In this document: positions 1 through 6,646 of the stretch, piece after piece
Position numbering within the stretch: the first letter of the stretch is position 1
Layout: each line of letters starts with the position of its first letter
Assembly: GCA_045580815.1 (NCBI GenBank)
Contig: JAZNOL010000009.1
Span: forward strand, 1 to 15,886
Reading direction: 5' to 3'
From: JAZNOL01 sp045580815
GTDB taxonomy: Bacteria; Bacillota; Clostridia; RUG12999
DNA: 15,886 nucleotides
Made by a program: the position numbers and the translations under genes
Notes under the pieces: model-generated
What the model saw: the letters and a program-made list of their open reading frames with translations, nothing else
Told to the model about the DNA's origin: nothing
The model's database searches: none

Positions 1-1895
1 TCCTCAACTTCGCACGGCTGAATAATATGCGGATGCAGACCTACAATTATATCGGCTCCGTATTCTTTTATTTTTTCTGCTATAAACCGTGTGTAAGCCT
101 CGGGATTTTCGTTGTACTGTCCACCGCAATGGAGACAGAAAACCACGATGTCCGCCATCTGTTTTGCACGCTTTATATCACTTTCTAATTTTTCAAGATA
201 CGGTGCAAGAAGTGTTTCATAAATATTATTTTTTGTAAAATACAGTTCTTTTGTCAATTTTTCAATTGATTCTGCCGATTCAAGAAGATGTATTGCTCCC
301 GGTAGGGTTTCCTCAGGCTGAAGCAGATTTACCATGAATTTGTTTTCGTCTTTTAAAAACGTATGATGTGCAAATGCGTTTGTACCATATGTATAGTTCA
401 AAAATGCAATTTTCACACCACGCAAATTTTTCACAAGAATTTTTTTGCTGTCTTCCTTTGATTTATATGTGCCGACGGTTTCAAGTCCTTTGCTTTCGCA
501 AGTTTCAATGGTTTTGATAAGCCCTTCTTCGCCTCTGTCCATGCAATGATTGTTTGCAAGGCACATAATGTTTCCACCCATAACAGAAACAGCATCTAAA
601 AATTCATCGGGCGTATTGAAGCAGAACCGCTCATGGGTAAATTTCATCTCTTCACCGGCAACAGGAGTTTCAAGATTTATAACGTTTAAATCGGAATTTT
701 CAAAGGTCTTTTTTGCACCGGCAAAAACAGGATGATAATCTAATCCCACTTCGGTCTTGGCTTTTTCCGTCATGGGCGGATAGCACAGTGCATCACCAGA
801 AAAAGAAATTTTTGCCGAATTTGTTTCATCTTTGATATATCTGTGAACTGCGTTAACAAAGCATCTGCCCAGTTCAATTGCTTTTTCAGGCAGAAAAACA
901 TTGTCCTTTTTGCCAAAATATGGCGTTTCTAAAGAAAATGAAAGCTCACAGCAATCAAAATGGCTCATATATTTTGTGCAGCACGCCGATTTTTCACTAT
1001 TCCATCCAAAATTAGGCGGATAGTCGTTTTTGTGTTCATAACGGAACGCTTTTTCGCCGACACAGGATTCAAAAATTTTGCCGAAACGGTTGAGTCTGCC
1101 CACTTTTTCAAGATTGTTTTGCACAATATATTCAACATCGTTTTGTTCCCACAGATGCCACGGAGAATGAAAATCAAAGCAGAAAACCACTTCGTTTTTT
1201 ATTGCATATTCACGCAAAAACGCCGTTGTTTCATAAAGCGGTTTTTTGTTTAAATCATAATCGCGGTTATGGTCATAAGGATAACGGTTTTTGCCCTGGT
1301 CGCCGTCAATTACACCGTCATAATCCATAAAGGGAATGCACAGCACCTCATATCCGTCAACCGGATTTTTCAAAAAGCTTTCAATCACGCCTTCAAGCAC
1401 ATAGTTTCCTGTTGATTCACAAGCATGATGACGTGCGGTGAGAACAATTTTTTTGTCGCCGCTGCCAAATGTAAAATACGGTATGCTTCTGCCTTTTTTT
1501 GAAACACACAGTTCTTTGATATCAAGCCCGTTTTTCTTTGCAAAACTCAAAAATCTGTCAGGATGATAATACATATCGTGAGCAAAATAAACCTCGTTTT
1601 CATCGTCACCGAAGGTATAAGTAAACTTGCATTTTGCACACATCTGTGCCTCTGCGTTCTGCCAGTGCCAGTCACGTTGGTTATGGCTTATAGCAGGACC
1701 ATAGTAGCCTATCCATTTTTTTTCTCCGAAATCAAATTCAATAGTTTTTCCACCAGCGTTTTTTACACAAAACTGCCAGTAAAACCATTCTGCACTGTCA
1801 CGCAAATCTACTTCAATCCTGGCTGTTTTTCCGTCAAAGGAGTTTAAAATTATATTTCCACCGGTGATTTTGTCCGTTATTTCAATATGTTGCAT
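1..1895 (-). CDS. M14 zinc carboxypeptidase (CCP/Nna1-like) fused to CapA-like domain, C-terminus cut by window edge
   Basis: I translated the minus strand codon by codon from ATG 1895 to the window edge; one uninterrupted frame gives 631 residues. Residues about 1-130 resemble the beta-sandwich N-domain of cytosolic carboxypeptidases (NSFDG..., then EWFYWQF). Residues about 145-345 are an M14 peptidase: zinc motif HACE (H157, E160), DYDG, DHNRD (R211), DFHSP with the third zinc histidine H243, and SLETP with catalytic E323. From residue 362 a CapA (PGA_cap) domain starts: SGD 366-368, NLETP 407-411, ANNH 447-450 followed by D.G, H589, and GLHPH ending at H623. No signal peptide or membrane segment is visible, so it is probably cytoplasmic. 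CCP-type M14 enzymes often trim glutamate chains and CapA is tied to poly-gamma-glutamate, so a shared polyglutamate substrate is possible (inference). SD GGGAG lies 10 nt upstream. It is probably the last gene of the ybaK-sanA operon. Confidence 0.9.
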   Translation of the reverse strand, partial: MQHIEITDKITGGNIILNSFDGKTARIEVDLRDSAEWFYWQFCVKNAGGKTIEFDFGEKKWIGYYGPAISHNQRDWHWQNAEAQMCAKCKFTYTFGDDENEVYFAHDMYYHPDRFLSFAKKNGLDIKELCVSKKGRSIPYFTFGSGDKKIVLTARHHACESTGNYVLEGVIESFLKNPVDGYEVLCIPFMDYDGVIDGDQGKNRYPYDHNRDYDLNKKPLYETTAFLREYAIKNEVVFCFDFHSPWHLWEQNDVEYIVQNNLEKVGRLNRFGKIFESCVGEKAFRYEHKNDYPPNFGWNSEKSACCTKYMSHFDCCELSFSLETPYFGKKDNVFLPEKAIELGRCFVNAVHRYIKDETNSAKISFSGDALCYPPMTEKAKTEVGLDYHPVFAGAKKTFENSDLNVINLETPVAGEEMKFTHERFCFNTPDEFLDAVSVMGGNIMCLANNHCMDRGEEGLIKTIETCESKGLETVGTYKSKEDSKKILVKNLRGVKIAFLNYTYGTNAFAHHTFLKDENKFMVNLLQPEETLPGAIHLLESAESIEKLTKELYFTKNNIYETLLAPYLEKLESDIKRAKQMADIVVFCLHCGGQYNENPEAYTRFIAEKIKEYGADIIVGLHPHIIQPCEVE

Positions 1896-1945
1896 TTTGC
1901 CGCATCTCCCTGCTCTCTTTTTTCAAAAAAGTATATCACACCGGT

Positions 1946-2608
1946 TTACGGATTAACAGGTGTTTGATTATAAATTGGTGTGGGAGGACCCAACTCTTCG
2001 GGTTTTGAATGAAAAATATCACACACAAGTACAGCTTTAAGGCGTGCTCCGTATTCGCGTATGCGCTGATTAAATGCTTCGCCCTCGGCATAATCGGCAC
2101 AGGCAACACCTTTGGCATCAAGATCAAGCTGTTGTGAAAAGTACATTGCCCGAAGAAGATGCTCTTTTTGACTTACAAAAACAGGCTTTTGAAGCATAAA
2201 AATTTCTTTTGCACGGTATACCGATGAATATGTATCGTAGCCGGCACGGTCTTCAAAAATGTTTTCCTGCGGGATTCCGCGGTCAAGAAGATACGCTTTC
2301 ATAACGTCAATTTCGTTATATGGCTGAGTTTTACCGTTGCCGGAAAGAAGTATTTTGTCCGATACACCGTCATCATAAAGTGTAAGTGTGGTTTCAAGCC
2401 TGCTGCGAAGTGCGTGGGAGACTGTGCCGTCGGGGGATACAGCTGCACCCAAAACCACAATACAGTCTACGTCAGAAACGCTCTTTTGTCCAACGATGTA
2501 TTTGTCCGCTGTGGAAGAAATATAAATATCACATGCAAATGCTGCAAAAATTGTAAGAATTACAAATATAAAAGCTGTAAGGGAAATCCATTTTATAAAT
2601 TTTTTCAT
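1946..2608 (-). CDS. SanA/YdcF-family (DUF218) membrane-anchored protein
   Basis: The protein has 220 residues. One hydrophobic segment at residues about 7-27 acts as membrane anchor. It is followed by a DUF218 fold: DCIVVLGAAV at about 48-57, a basic HALRSRLE stretch, KILLSGNG at about 85-92, then E-DVMKAYL, RGIPQENIFED and a YDTYSS segment. These are the usual landmarks of the SanA/YdcF family, which is linked to envelope integrity and vancomycin tolerance in enterobacteria; the reaction is not established. The C-terminal tail is proline-rich and lacks a recognisable domain. SD GGAGG lies 6 nt before ATG 2608. Only 21 bp separate it from ybaK upstream and 50 bp from the M14-CapA gene downstream, so it is likely cotranscribed with both. 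The family assignment is firm; its role here is not. Confidence 0.85.
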   Translation of the reverse strand: MKKFIKWISLTAFIFVILTIFAAFACDIYISSTADKYIVGQKSVSDVDCIVVLGAAVSPDGTVSHALRSRLETTLTLYDDGVSDKILLSGNGKTQPYNEIDVMKAYLLDRGIPQENIFEDRAGYDTYSSVYRAKEIFMLQKPVFVSQKEHLLRAMYFSQQLDLDAKGVACADYAEGEAFNQRIREYGARLKAVLVCDIFHSKPEELGPPTPIYNQTPVNP

Positions 2609-2629
2609 GTGATGCCTCCGTTTATATTA

Positions 2630-3103
2630 TTAAATTGCAATGATATCGCAAAAAACTGCGTCGATAAATGATTCCAAGTCAGTAGGGGAAAGCAAAAGCT
2701 GGCATCCTCTTATTCCGGAGCTGACGGTTATCTTGTCAAAGAGCAAAGCTGTTTCATCAATATAGGTTGGAAATTTTTTCTTCATACCTATGGGACTGCA
2801 ACCTCCTCGGATATACCCGGTTACAGGCAAAAGCTCTTTAACACTAAGCAGTTCAACACGTTTGTTTTTTGAAACAGCAGCGGCCTTTTTCAAATCAATT
2901 TCACAGTTTACCGGAACGCAAAACACGTTTATTCCGTTTTTATCTCCTCTTGCTGTCAATGTTTTAAAAACCATTTCAAACGGTAATCCTATTTGCTTGG
3001 CAATATGTGTGCCCGAAAGATCGTTTTCGTCAACCTCGTACTCAAAATATTCATATTTTATGCCTGCTTTATCCAAAAGCCGCATGGCATTTGTCTTGTT
3101 CAT
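2630..3103 (-). CDS. ybaK: Cys-tRNA(Pro)/Cys-tRNA(Cys) deacylase, YbaK/EbsC family
   Basis: This cytoplasmic trans-editing enzyme hydrolyses Cys mischarged on tRNA-Pro, protecting translation fidelity. The 157-residue protein is normal length for the family. It carries the substrate-pocket lysine in VFKTL (K47), the block VFCVPVNCEIDLKKAA, and the hallmark RGGCSPIGMKKK followed by YIDE at about 99-117. I chose ATG 3103 rather than an in-frame ATG at 3199. The longer version would add 32 hydrophobic residues unlike the family and would run through the promoter at 3135-3163, while ATG 3103 has SD AAAGGGG a few bases upstream. It is first gene of the probable minus-strand operon with the SanA-like and M14-CapA genes. 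A tRNA-Pro gene also lies in this window at 12937, but that is probably coincidence. Confidence 0.92.
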   Translation of the reverse strand: MNKTNAMRLLDKAGIKYEYFEYEVDENDLSGTHIAKQIGLPFEMVFKTLTARGDKNGINVFCVPVNCEIDLKKAAAVSKNKRVELLSVKELLPVTGYIRGGCSPIGMKKKFPTYIDETALLFDKITVSSGIRGCQLLLSPTDLESFIDAVFCDIIAI

Positions 3104-3134
3104 TTTCAATACCCCTTTAATTATGTGCAAAAAT

Positions 3135-3163
3135 ATTATATACCAATTTTTGAAAAAAGTCAA
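3135..3163 (-). promoter_or_regulatory. Sigma-A promoter for the ybaK operon
   Basis: Read on the minus strand: -35 TTGACT (3163-3158), 17-bp spacer, -10 TATAAT (3140-3135). It lies 32 bp before the ybaK start. The spacer contains the small dyad TTTTTCAAAAA. Confidence 0.8.
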
Positions 3164-3174
3164 CAAATATTTAT

Positions 3175-3204
3175 GTATAATCAAAAACAACTGTGACAAT
3201 AATT
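3175..3204 (+). promoter_or_regulatory. Possible sigma-F promoter for spoIIR
   Basis: GTATA (3175-3179), 15-bp gap, GACAATAATT (3195-3204). This agrees with the sigma-F pattern (GYATA, about 15 bp, GGNNANANTN) except for one base of the -10. It lies 19 bp before the spoIIR ATG. spoIIR is a known sigma-F target in Bacillus and Clostridium, which makes the match more credible. No good sigma-A promoter is visible on this strand. It lies directly upstream of, and back to back with, the ybaK promoter. Confidence 0.45.
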
Positions 3205-3223
3205 AAAATCAGGAGATGATTAA

Positions 3224-3781
3224 ATGATTAAAAAAACAGTTGTGGCGTTTGTTGCCATGATTATATCGATGCAGCTTTTTTCGGCTGATTACATAAAAAC
3301 AGGAGCAATGTACGGCGGAGAAATAGTGAGGCTTCATGTTATAGCAAACAGTAACAGCAAAGAAGATCAGGAACTTAAACTTAAAGTGAGAGATGCGGTA
3401 TTGACAGTTTCTGATAGAATTGTAAAAACAAAAAACAGCTCAGATGCAGCAATGCTTATTTTGGAAAGTGTGCCCGAAATGGAAAAACAAGCCAAAAGAG
3501 TAATTGCCGAAAACGGATACGATTACAACGTACAGGTTGTAACAGGCGTGTTTGATTTTCCGGCGCGAAGTTATCAAAACATAACCTTACCTAAAGGAAA
3601 GTATAGTGCAGTGCGTGTCATTATAGGTGAAGGAGCAGGGGAAAACTGGTGGTGCGTTATGTTTCCTCCACTGTGCTTTACCGACAAAACAACAGCTTAT
3701 ATGCCTGCGGCTGATGCTGTTATAAATACTGCTGGCGAAATTAAAATAAAATCGAAAATACTTGAAATTCTGACTGAATAA
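3224..3781 (+). CDS. spoIIR: Stage II sporulation protein R (SpoIIR)
   Basis: SpoIIR is the forespore-made, secreted signal that triggers SpoIIGA to process pro-sigma-E in the mother cell. The 185-residue protein begins with a hydrophobic export signal (residues about 4-20). It then shows the family core: IVRLHVIANSNSKEDQELK, LKVRDAVL, VFDFPARSY, LPKGKYSAVRVIIGEG, and the highly conserved GENWWCVMFPPLCF (about 142-155). Length and motifs match the family, so the protein looks intact. SD AGGAGATGA precedes ATG 3224. A sigma-F-like promoter lies just upstream. Its presence says the organism is, or recently was, able to form endospores. The next gene starts 14 bp downstream, so it is probably on the same transcript. 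Confidence 0.95.
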   Translation: MIKKTVVAFVAMIISMQLFSADYIKTGAMYGGEIVRLHVIANSNSKEDQELKLKVRDAVLTVSDRIVKTKNSSDAAMLILESVPEMEKQAKRVIAENGYDYNVQVVTGVFDFPARSYQNITLPKGKYSAVRVIIGEGAGENWWCVMFPPLCFTDKTTAYMPAADAVINTAGEIKIKSKILEILTE

Positions 3782-3795
3782 TGAGAGGTATAACA

Positions 3796-4455
3796 ATGCT
3801 TGAACTTAAAAATGTGAGCAAAACATATACAAACGGTACATTGTGCGTTGAGGCACTTAAAAATATAAATCTGCACTTAAAAAAAGGAGAATTTGCGGCA
3901 CTTATAGGAGAGTCAGGGTCGGGAAAATCCACGCTTATGAACATGGCGGGATGTCTTGACACCCCAAGCGACGGTGCGGTTTATATAAACGGTGTGCGTA
4001 CATCGTCACTTGATGAACAGGGGAAAGCCCATCTTCGCAACAAAAGCATCGGATTTGTGTTTCAGTCATTCTATCTTCAGAATTATCTATCTGCCGAAGA
4101 AAATGTCATGCTTCCGATGATTTTTGCCGGAGTTGATAAAGCAGAACGAAAAAACCGTGCAAAAAAATTGCTTGAAAGCGTAGGAATAGGGGACAGAGGA
4201 GGTCATCGCCCATCGCAGCTTTCGGGCGGACAGAGGCAGAGGGTTTGCATTGCCCGTGCTCTTGCAAACAATCCGGATATAATTCTGGCAGACGAGCCTT
4301 GCGGAAATTTGGACAGCAAAACTGCAGAGGAGGTTATGGCACTTATAAAATCTCTGAGTGACAAAGGAATAACAGTGCTTATGGTTACACACAATACCGA
4401 GCATATAAAATACGCCGACAGCGTATATGTAATACGTGACGGCGTTTTAAACTGA
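3796..4455 (+). CDS. ABC transporter ATP-binding protein, MacB/LolD-like, no permease nearby
   Basis: Cytoplasmic ATPase of the MacB/LolD/FtsE type (219 residues). Landmarks: Walker A GESGSGKST 38-46, Q-loop VFQ ending at Q90, signature LSGGQRQR 142-149, Walker B IILADEP 162-168, D-loop GNLDS 170-174, H-loop H199. I chose ATG 3796 over ATG 3781: SD GAGAGG at 3783-3788 lies 7 nt before it, and MLELKNVSKTY is the typical beginning of this family. ATG 3781 overlaps the spoIIR stop. Such ATPases need a FtsX/MacB-like permease, but none is adjacent: the next gene is on the opposite strand and overlaps this one by 9 bp at the 3' ends. Substrate unknown. Spacing suggests cotranscription with spoIIR. 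Confidence 0.9.
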   Translation: MLELKNVSKTYTNGTLCVEALKNINLHLKKGEFAALIGESGSGKSTLMNMAGCLDTPSDGAVYINGVRTSSLDEQGKAHLRNKSIGFVFQSFYLQNYLSAEENVMLPMIFAGVDKAERKNRAKKLLESVGIGDRGGHRPSQLSGGQRQRVCIARALANNPDIILADEPCGNLDSKTAEEVMALIKSLSDKGITVLMVTHNTEHIKYADSVYVIRDGVLN

Positions 4456-5349
4456 TTTTTCTGCATCGGCAGAAGAAATTGACAATTTGTCTTTTAATAC
4501 ACACAGCATATCATGTGGCAACGGTGCAATAATAGTCATCGGCACCTGTGAAATAGGGTGAATAAACGAGATTTCCCGTGCATGCAAAGCCTGACGATTT
4601 ATGATGGTTTCGTTGCCACCGTAAAGATCATCACCTACAATAGGATGATTTATGTGTGATAAATGAACACGTATTTGATGAGTGCGGCCGGTTAAAAGAT
4701 TAAGGCGAACAAAAGAAAATCCGTTTTTTGAAAAAACAACTTCGTATTCTGTAGATGATGGTTTGCCGTCATCACGGCATACGCGTTTTACACTGCCCAA
4801 AGCTTCACGTTCAATGGGCAGGTTGATAATTCCCATAGCTTTTTCAAATTCTCCGTGACAAATGGCACAGTACTTTTTTGAAACTTCGGTTTCGTTCATG
4901 AGCTTGCCGCTATACTCGTTTTTGCATATTATGACAACGCCGCTGGTGTTTTTGTCAAGCCTGCCCAAAATACGTACAGCGGTGTTTGTTTGGCATTTTT
5001 TGTAATATCCCAAAACAGCATTTGCAAGAGTACTGTCCGGATGCCCTTTTGAGGGATGCGGCGGCATAAACGGAGGTTTGTTTACAGCTAAAATATGTTC
5101 ATCTTCGTATAAAATATCAAGCTCGAGGTCGTCTTGCGCAATAACGTGAGGCGACTGTTTTTGTGAAAAATTTATACAAAGAATATCATTTTCTTTTAAA
5201 ATGTATGAGGTAAACACATTTTCGCCGTTTACGGATATGGCATTTTCAAATTTGGCACGACTGACGATGCGCCGTGAAAAATTTTGGTTTTTTCGCAAAA
5301 ACTCATTTACGCTGATACCACTTTCGTTTTGTGTTATTTTAAATTTCAT
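4447..5349 (-). CDS. RluA-family pseudouridine synthase (RluC/RluD-like) with S4 domain
   Basis: This enzyme isomerises specific uridines of 23S rRNA to pseudouridine. The 300-residue protein has an N-terminal S4 RNA-binding domain (about 13-60), then the RluA catalytic domain: LYEDEHILAVNKPP (about 80-93), the catalytic motif GRLDKNTSG with nucleophile D132, and the LLTGRTHQIRVHL block plus VGDDLYGG near the C-terminus. The exact target uridine cannot be read from sequence. I chose ATG 5349 with SD GGTGAT rather than ATG 5388, since the promoter -10 overlaps that region and the extra residues are not family-like. The 3' end overlaps the convergent ABC ATPase gene by 9 bp, leaving no room for a separate terminator. 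Confidence 0.92.
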   Translation of the reverse strand: MKFKITQNESGISVNEFLRKNQNFSRRIVSRAKFENAISVNGENVFTSYILKENDILCINFSQKQSPHVIAQDDLELDILYEDEHILAVNKPPFMPPHPSKGHPDSTLANAVLGYYKKCQTNTAVRILGRLDKNTSGVVIICKNEYSGKLMNETEVSKKYCAICHGEFEKAMGIINLPIEREALGSVKRVCRDDGKPSSTEYEVVFSKNGFSFVRLNLLTGRTHQIRVHLSHINHPIVGDDLYGGNETIINRQALHAREISFIHPISQVPMTIIAPLPHDMLCVLKDKLSISSADAEKSV

Positions 5350-5378
5350 GTTATCACCAATTTTGTTTATTGAACTAA

Positions 5379-5407
5379 ATTTTATCATATATTGTACGTG
5401 TTGTCAA
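5379..5407 (-). promoter_or_regulatory. Sigma-A promoter for the RluA-family gene
   Basis: On the minus strand: -35 TTGACA (5407-5402), 17-bp spacer, -10 TAAAAT (5384-5379). It lies 29 bp before the ATG at 5349 and is divergent from the PAP2 promoter. Confidence 0.75.
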
Positions 5408-5425
5408 ATTTTTTGCATTATACGG

Positions 5426-5455
5426 AATAACAATTTTTGAAAAAAGGTTGTTATT
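5426..5455. repeat. 30-bp inverted repeat between divergent promoters (operator candidate)
   Basis: AATAACAA (5426-5433) and TTGTTATT (5448-5455) are perfect 8-bp inverted repeats around a 14-bp T-then-A centre. The right arm covers the -35 box of the PAP2 promoter. The element lies upstream of the transcription start, so it is more likely a protein-binding site than an RNA hairpin. AT-richness makes a chance dyad possible. Confidence 0.4.
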
Positions 5456-5476
5456 TTTTGTTTTGTATGGTATAAT
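5448..5476 (+). promoter_or_regulatory. Sigma-A promoter for the PAP2 gene
   Basis: -35 TTGTTA (5448-5453), 17-bp spacer, -10 TATAAT (5471-5476), with an extended -10 TG at 5468-5469. It lies 53 bp before the TTG start at 5530. Confidence 0.75.
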
Positions 5477-5529
5477 GAAACGGTAGTATTGATTTTATAT
5501 AGAAAAAGACTCATAACCGGGGTGATGCT

Positions 5530-6045
5530 TTGAACTGGGAAATCTCTTTTTTGGAATTTTTGCAAAAAATATTCAGTGGCGGTGAGCTTGACAGTGTAAT
5601 GATATTTTTTTCGACACTCGGAAATTACGGGCTTTTCTGGATTTTGACGGCACTTTTGATGCTTCCGTTTAAAACATGGCGAAAAGCCGGTGTAACAATG
5701 CTTCTGGCTTTGCTTTTGGGATATTTGACAGGTAATTTAATATTAAAACCGCTTATTGCCCGTGGACGTCCTTTTGCAAATTTGGAAAATTTTCAGCTTC
5801 TTATAGCGGCTCCTAAAGACTTTTCGTTTCCGTCGGGACATACACTTTCGTCCTTTGCGGCAGCGGTATCATTGCTTTTACATAAACGCATAGGAATTTA
5901 TGCTTTGGCGGTGGCGTGTTTGATTGCGTTTTCAAGAATGTACCTTTTTGTGCATTATCCTACGGATATCATTGCCGGTGTGGCGATGGGCGTTGCAAGT
6001 GCGTTTTTCTCGCGGTTTGCGGTGAATAAAATTAAAGCATTGTGA
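5530..6045 (+). CDS. PAP2-family membrane phosphatase (possible undecaprenyl-diphosphate phosphatase)
   Basis: Integral membrane lipid phosphatase of 171 residues with about five hydrophobic segments. All three PAP2 signature motifs are present: K73 followed by R80-P81 (KPLIARGRP), PSGH 101-104, and SRMYLFVHYPTD with R136, H142 and D146. Known relatives dephosphorylate undecaprenyl diphosphate (BcrC/PgpB type) or phosphatidylglycerol phosphate; the sequence does not separate these. The start is TTG 5530, preceded by SD GGGGTGATG; the nearby ATG at 5524 runs into a stop after two codons. It has its own promoter and is followed after 46 bp by the small DMT transporter gene, probably on one transcript. 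Confidence 0.9.
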   Translation: MNWEISFLEFLQKIFSGGELDSVMIFFSTLGNYGLFWILTALLMLPFKTWRKAGVTMLLALLLGYLTGNLILKPLIARGRPFANLENFQLLIAAPKDFSFPSGHTLSSFAAAVSLLLHKRIGIYALAVACLIAFSRMYLFVHYPTDIIAGVAMGVASAFFSRFAVNKIKAL

Positions 6046-6053
6046 AAAAACTA

Positions 6054-6084
6054 ACCTCGTATATCAATCTGTTGATTACGAGGT
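6054..6084 (+). promoter_or_regulatory. Hairpin overlapping the ribosome binding site of the YdcZ-type gene
   Basis: ACCTCGT (6054-6060) pairs perfectly with ACGAGGT (6078-6084). Inside, ATCAA (6063-6067) pairs with TTGAT (6072-6076), giving a 12-bp stem with a small bulge and a 4-nt loop. The 3' arm contains the GAGG part of the Shine-Dalgarno for the next gene. A T6 run follows only after GAA, so it could also act as a weak terminator. Confidence 0.5.
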
Positions 6085-6091
6085 GAATTTT

Positions 6092-6529
6092 TTGTTAGGA
6101 GTTATGATGGCAATTGTCGCCGGTGCGGCAATGAGCATACAAGGTGTTTTCAATACGGTACTGGGAGAAAAAGTAGGACTTTTTGAAACAAACGCATTTG
6201 TTCAGGGTACGGCATTTATTTTAAGCGTGATTGTGGCGTTTATATGGGGAAAAGGCGATATGTCACAGCTTGCGCATACAAATCCGCTGTATCTGACAGG
6301 CGGTGCATTTGCGGTTTTGATAACAGCAACGGTAATGGTTGCAATGAAACAGCTCAATCCTGCATATGCCGTAACGGTAATACTTATTGCCCAACTGTTT
6401 GTTGCGGCACTTATTGATGCGTTTGGATTGTTCGGTGTCGAAAAAACACCGTTCACATGGAACAAGTACGTTGGTCTTGCGATTATGATAGGCGGCGTTA
6501 TACTGTTTAAAATGTCTTTCAAAAAATAA
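6092..6529 (+). CDS. YdcZ/DUF606-family small DMT transporter
   Basis: A small membrane protein (145 residues from this start) with four to five hydrophobic segments and the family start pattern AG....IQG.FNTVLGEKVG. It is related to the drug/metabolite transporter superfamily; such short forms are thought to work as dimers, and the substrate is unknown. Start choice is uncertain. TTG 6092 is preceded by GAGGTGA with good spacing and places the AG..IQG motif at the usual distance. GTG 6083 would add three residues and lacks a good SD; ATG 6107 has AGGAG but would trim the first membrane helix. It is probably cotranscribed with the PAP2 gene and followed by a strong terminator. A hairpin covers its ribosome binding site. 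Confidence 0.82.
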   Translation: MLGVMMAIVAGAAMSIQGVFNTVLGEKVGLFETNAFVQGTAFILSVIVAFIWGKGDMSQLAHTNPLYLTGGAFAVLITATVMVAMKQLNPAYAVTVILIAQLFVAALIDAFGLFGVEKTPFTWNKYVGLAIMIGGVILFKMSFKK

Positions 6530-6539
6530 TATTATGTAT

Positions 6540-6595
6540 ACAGAGCTGTAATAAACATTCATTTGTTTTGTTATGGCTCTGTTTTGATTTTTTTT
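6540..6595 (+). terminator. Rho-independent terminator after the YdcZ-type gene
   Basis: ACAGAGC (6540-6546) pairs with GCTCTGT (6576-6582). The inner AT-rich arms also pair with some G-U, making a long stem. It is followed by TTTTGATTTTTTTT. Confidence 0.8.
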
Positions 6596-6596
6596 G

Positions 6597-6625
6597 TTGA
6601 CACAGCATTAAAATGCTGATATAAT
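6597..6625 (+). promoter_or_regulatory. Perfect-consensus sigma-A promoter for truB-mazG
   Basis: TTGACA (6597-6602), exactly 17 bp, TATAAT (6620-6625). This matches consensus at all 12 positions and lies 21 bp before the TTG start of truB. It begins immediately after the T-run of the preceding terminator. Confidence 0.88.
6603..6618. promoter_or_regulatory. Perfect palindrome filling the truB promoter spacer (operator candidate)
   Basis: CAGCATT (6603-6609), AA, AATGCTG (6612-6618) is a perfect 7-bp dyad. It starts at the base after the -35 and ends one base before the -10. Such placement is typical of repressor sites that block RNA polymerase, but no cognate regulator is identified. Confidence 0.5.
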
Positions 6626-6646
6626 AAATTATCGGGAGATGATTTA

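Noticed and set aside
700..850. Possibility that the M14 and CapA parts are two genes or a frameshift join
   Set aside because: Codon-by-codon reading across the junction shows one frame, no stop, and no SD-ATG for a separate CapA gene.
960..1253. Plus-strand frame of 97 codons within the M14 domain
   Set aside because: The minus-strand frame carries all M14 catalytic residues; the plus frame is low-complexity Phe/Ile/Lys coding.
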